The notes under the pieces: model-generated
What the model was told of the DNA's origin: nothing
What the model saw: the letters and a program-made list of their open reading frames with translations, nothing else
Databases searched by the model: none
Source: Oscillibacter sp.
GTDB lineage: Bacteria > Bacillota > Clostridia > Oscillospirales > Oscillospiraceae
Reading direction: 5' to 3'
Assembly: GCA_022796315.1 (NCBI GenBank)
Contig: JAAWIL010000085.1
Coordinates: 1 to 8,272 of the forward strand
Length of the DNA stretch: 8,272 nt
Program-made: the position numbers and the translations under genes
In this document: piece by piece, positions 6,266 to 8,272 of the stretch
Layout: each line of letters begins with the position of its first letter
Numbering within the stretch: the stretch's first letter is position 1

Positions 6266-6306
6266 GTCCAGAAAATATCGCAGGTCCTTGGCCGCGGGGA
6301 CCGCGC

Positions 6307-7026
6307 TCAGATGGACCCCAAAATCTGCCGCTGAACCGCCAGCAGCTCCTTACAGCCCTTGGCGCACAGCCGCACCAGGTCCTGCTGCTCCGTCAGGGTG
6401 AAGGAGCGGCCCTCGCCGGTGCCCTGGAGCTCGATCAGCTCCCCCAGCTCGTTCATCACGCAGTTCAGATCTACCTGGGCGCGGCTGTCCTCGCTGTACT
6501 GGAGATCCAGCAGCGCCGTGTCCTCCACAATGCCGGCGGAGACGCCGGCGACATAGTGCCGGACGGGGCTGGCCCCCAGCACGCCCTCCTCCGCCAGCCG
6601 GCGGCAGGCCAGGGCCAGGGCGATGAATCCGCCGGTGACGGAGGCGGTGCGGGTGCCCCCGTCCCCCTGGAGCACGTCGCAGTCCACGGTGATGGTGTGC
6701 TCCCCCAGCTTCTTCATGTCCACGGCGGCCCGGAGGGACCGGCCCACCAGCCGCTGGATCTCGGCGCTGCGGGGGCTGAGCTTCAGCTTGGCGATGTCCC
6801 GCTTGCTCCGCTCCCGGTTGGCCCTGGGCAGCATGGAGTACTCCGCCGTCACCCAGCCCTGGCCGTAGGGCACATGGGGCGGCACCCGGTCCTCCACGCT
6901 GGCGCAGCAGAGGACCTTGGTGTCGCCGCATTCGATCAGGCAGCTGCCCTCGGCGAATTGTACAAAGTCAGTCGTGATTTTAATCGGGCGCAGTTCATTG
7001 AACGCCCGGCCATCGGCTCTGGTCAT
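6307..7026 (-). CDS. rph: Ribonuclease PH
   Basis: RNase PH is a phosphate-dependent 3'-5' exoribonuclease that trims tRNA 3' ends and some rRNA, working as a hexameric ring. The 239-residue protein matches the family in length. It begins with RADGRAFNELRPIKI (3-17) and shows GDTKVLCCASVEDRVP (34-49), GWVTAEYSMLPRA (57-69), SAEIQRLVGRSLRAAVD (87-103), DCDVLQGDGGTRTASVTG (115-132) and SEDSRAQVDLN (178-188). The phosphate-binding Arg86 and the GTR at 124-126 are present, as are the conserved Asp180 and Asp186, so it should be active. The start overlaps the stop of the upstream small membrane gene (ATGA), with AGGAGG 11 nt before the ATG, so its translation is likely coupled. Confidence 0.96.
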   Translation of the reverse strand: MTRADGRAFNELRPIKITTDFVQFAEGSCLIECGDTKVLCCASVEDRVPPHVPYGQGWVTAEYSMLPRANRERSKRDIAKLKLSPRSAEIQRLVGRSLRAAVDMKKLGEHTITVDCDVLQGDGGTRTASVTGGFIALALACRRLAEEGVLGASPVRHYVAGVSAGIVEDTALLDLQYSEDSRAQVDLNCVMNELGELIELQGTGEGRSFTLTEQQDLVRLCAKGCKELLAVQRQILGSI

Positions 7027-7196
7027 ACCTTCGCTTCCCTCCTATTGCCCACCAGCAGGCCAATCAGCATAAGCACCGGGCCCGCCATAAACGCAAGTAC
7101 AGCCGGCAGGCTGTTTGCAAACGCAAACTCACACCCGCAAAGAAAGAGGACTGCTCCCAAAATCATAATTTTAATGCTCAAAATTCCCTTATCCAT
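7023..7196 (-). CDS. Unnamed 57-aa small membrane protein with two predicted helices
   Basis: The ATG at 7196 has AGGGAG eight bases upstream and begins 24 nt after ftsY. The frame runs 57 codons to a TGA overlapping the rph ATG (ATGA). The product has two hydrophobic segments, about residues 8-26 (from IKIMILGAVLFL) and 31-50 (from PAVLAFMAGPVLML), separated by a short Asn/Ser/Pro turn, and ends in the charged NRREAKV. A helical hairpin with both ends in the cytoplasm is likely. Codons in the first third (ATT, TTG, AAA) are more AT-rich than those of neighbouring genes. A good ribosome site, tight spacing and the overlap argue for a real gene. I recognise no family. Position alone would link it to FtsY-dependent membrane insertion, which is speculation. 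Confidence 0.75.
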   Translation of the reverse strand: MDKGILSIKIMILGAVLFLCGCEFAFANSLPAVLAFMAGPVLMLIGLLVGNRREAKV

Positions 7197-7220
7197 GATA
7201 CTATCTCCCTGTTCTCCGTC

Positions 7221-8093
7221 TCAGATGATCGCTTCCGCGTACTCCTCCGCGTCGAAGGGCTTCAGGTCGTCGATCCCCTCGCCGATGCCGGCGAACTTCA
7301 CCGGCACCCCCAGCTCCTGGGCGATGGCCACGGCGATGCCGCCCTTGGCGGTGCCGTCCAGCTTGGTGAGAATGATGCCCGTCAGGCCCGCCGTCTCCTT
7401 GAAGGCCCTGGCCTGGGTCAGGCCATTCTGGCCGGTGGTGGCGTCCAGCACCAGCAGCGTCTCCCGGGCCGCGCCGGGGCACTCCCGGTCAATGATCTTG
7501 GTGAGCTTGGCCAGCTCCGCCATGAGGTTCGCCTTGTTGTGGAGCCGTCCGGCGGTATCGCAGAGGACCACGTCCACCCCCCGGGCCTTGGCGGCCTGGA
7601 GGGCGTCGAAGAGCACCGCGCCGGGGTCCGCTCCCTCGTGCTGCCGGACGATCTCGCACCCGGCCCGCTCCGCCCAGATCTCCAGCTGGTCCGCCGCCGC
7701 CGCCCGGAAGGTATCCGCCGCGCAGAGCAGGCACCGCTTGCCGCACATCCGCAGCAAATAGGCCAGCTTGCCGATGGACGTGGTCTTGCCCACGCCGTTG
7801 ACGCCGATGAACAAGAAGACGCAGGGAGACGTGGAGACGTTCACCTCCGTGGTGCCCACGTCCAACAGCTCCACCAGCACCTTCCGCAGGGCGGCCTTGA
7901 CCTCCTCCTGGTCCCGGAGCCCCTCCTGCCGGACCCGCTGGCGCAGGCGCTCCACGGTCCCCAGGGCCGTCTCCATACCAAGATCCGCCAGGATCAGCGT
8001 CTCCTCCAGCTCCTCAAAGAAGGCCTCGTCGGCCTCGGTGAAGGTGGAAAAGAGATTCGTTGTGATTTTTTTCAGCTTGTCAAATAGACCCAT
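7221..8093 (-). CDS. ftsY: Signal recognition particle receptor FtsY
   Basis: FtsY is the SRP receptor GTPase: it pairs with Ffh at the membrane and hands ribosome-nascent chain complexes to SecYEG. The product (290 aa) is the NG domain with hardly any acidic A domain, as is usual in Firmicutes; a short amphipathic start (MGLFDKLKKITTNLF) probably provides membrane contact. Visible GTPase motifs are GVNGVGKTT (97-105), the insertion-box motif DTFRAAAADQL (127-137), DTAGR (179-183), TKLDGTAKGG (243-252) and GIGEGIDDLKPFD (269-281). The ATG at 8093 is chosen over the one at 8108 because AAGGAGG lies five bases before it and homologues start MGLF; the earlier ATG has no ribosome site. It is the first gene of the run seen here. 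Confidence 0.96.
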   Translation of the reverse strand: MGLFDKLKKITTNLFSTFTEADEAFFEELEETLILADLGMETALGTVERLRQRVRQEGLRDQEEVKAALRKVLVELLDVGTTEVNVSTSPCVFLFIGVNGVGKTTSIGKLAYLLRMCGKRCLLCAADTFRAAAADQLEIWAERAGCEIVRQHEGADPGAVLFDALQAAKARGVDVVLCDTAGRLHNKANLMAELAKLTKIIDRECPGAARETLLVLDATTGQNGLTQARAFKETAGLTGIILTKLDGTAKGGIAVAIAQELGVPVKFAGIGEGIDDLKPFDAEEYAEAII

Positions 8094-8124
8094 GGTGTCC
8101 TCCTTCATCTATCAAGGGCTCCGA

Positions 8125-8142
8125 GAGACGGTTTCGCGTCTC
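8125..8142. promoter_or_regulatory. Small hairpin in the ftsY leader
   Basis: GAGACG (8125-8130) pairs with CGTCTC (8137-8142) around a 6-nt loop, about 30 nt upstream of the ftsY start codon. It leaves the AAGGAGG site free. No convincing -35/-10 promoter pair is visible between it and the window end. It may be a leader structure or a weak terminator for the upstream gene; the evidence is structural only. Confidence 0.3.
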
Positions 8143-8156
8143 CCCGCCCTGTTTCC

Positions 8157-8272
8157 TCAGAGCCTGTTCAGGATCTCAGAGCCTGTTTAATATCTCGACG
8201 TGTATGGATTGGCGAGTGGATTTTTTGCCCTGCAAGGCAAAAATCCGCAGGCATCCTGACGGATGGCAAGGA
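8157..8272 (-). repeat. Structured intergenic repeat, copy 3, cut by the window end
   Basis: The segment opens with two tandem 19-bp units (8157-8175 and 8176-8194), both starting TCAGAGCCTGTT, which resemble the AGAACCTGT end of the repeat at 808-992. A hairpin follows, GGATTTTTTGCC (8218-8229) with GGCAAAAATCC (8236-8246) and one bulged T. Then comes TCCTGACGGATGGCAAGGA (8254-8272), which matches 18 of 19 bases of the reverse complement of the central stem-loop of copy 2. The relation is therefore to the same family or a close relative, with the palindrome core reading the other way. It sits just upstream of ftsY, as copy 2 sits just upstream of rsfS. Confidence 0.55.

Noticed and set aside
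6034..7761. 575-codon plus-strand open frame opposite rdgB, rph and ftsY
   Set aside because: It is antisense to three well-supported genes and shows no domain of its own.
8094..8108. Earlier ATG for ftsY (five extra residues, MKEDT)
   Set aside because: The five codons are themselves the AAGGAGG ribosome site for the MGLF start, and there is no site upstream of this ATG.

Overview
The window is a stretch of housekeeping chromosome from a high-GC, Gram-positive Clostridia-type bacterium. The gene order, the CRM protein / NadD-YqeK / LCP / RsfS cluster, the long Pro/Asp-rich tails on the LCP proteins and the structured intergenic repeats fit the Oscillospiraceae (Flavonifractor/Lawsonibacter-like) best. 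That placement is inference from recollection, not a database match. Every convincing gene is on the minus strand, so transcription runs from the right end of the window to the left.

Layout in transcription order: part of an intergenic repeat (8157-8272); ftsY (8093-7221); an unnamed 57-aa two-helix membrane protein (7196-7023) whose stop overlaps the start of rph (7026-6307); a 121-nt gap with a possible 27-aa ORF; rdgB (6185-5595); a YhbY-type CRM RNA-binding protein (5574-5257); a fused nadD-yqeK (5190-4000, TTG start); two tandem paralogous LCP cell-wall glycopolymer ligases (3993-2404 with GTG start, then 2402-975); a second copy of the structured repeat (808-992); rsfS (783-421); and a gene-free, hairpin-rich tail (1-420) that begins with the end of a third repeat copy.

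The genes from ftsY to the second LCP are tightly packed (gaps of -3 to about 120 nt) and probably form one transcript. The functions combine ribosome and RNA work (FtsY, RNase PH, the CRM protein, RsfS), nucleotide hygiene and NAD synthesis (RdgB, NadD-YqeK) and cell-wall assembly (the LCP pair). The core yhbY-nadD-yqeK-rsfS order matches the Bacillus yqeI-nadD-yqeK-yqeL cluster, with the LCP pair inserted before rsfS.

I see no CRISPR array, transposase, phage gene, tRNA or rRNA, and no obvious undescribed multi-gene system. The items most worth a second look are the structured repeat family, one copy of which appears to supply the last five codons and the stop of the second LCP gene; the conserved extreme C-terminal peptide shared by two LCP proteins whose linkers otherwise differ; and the unlabelled small membrane protein coupled to rph.
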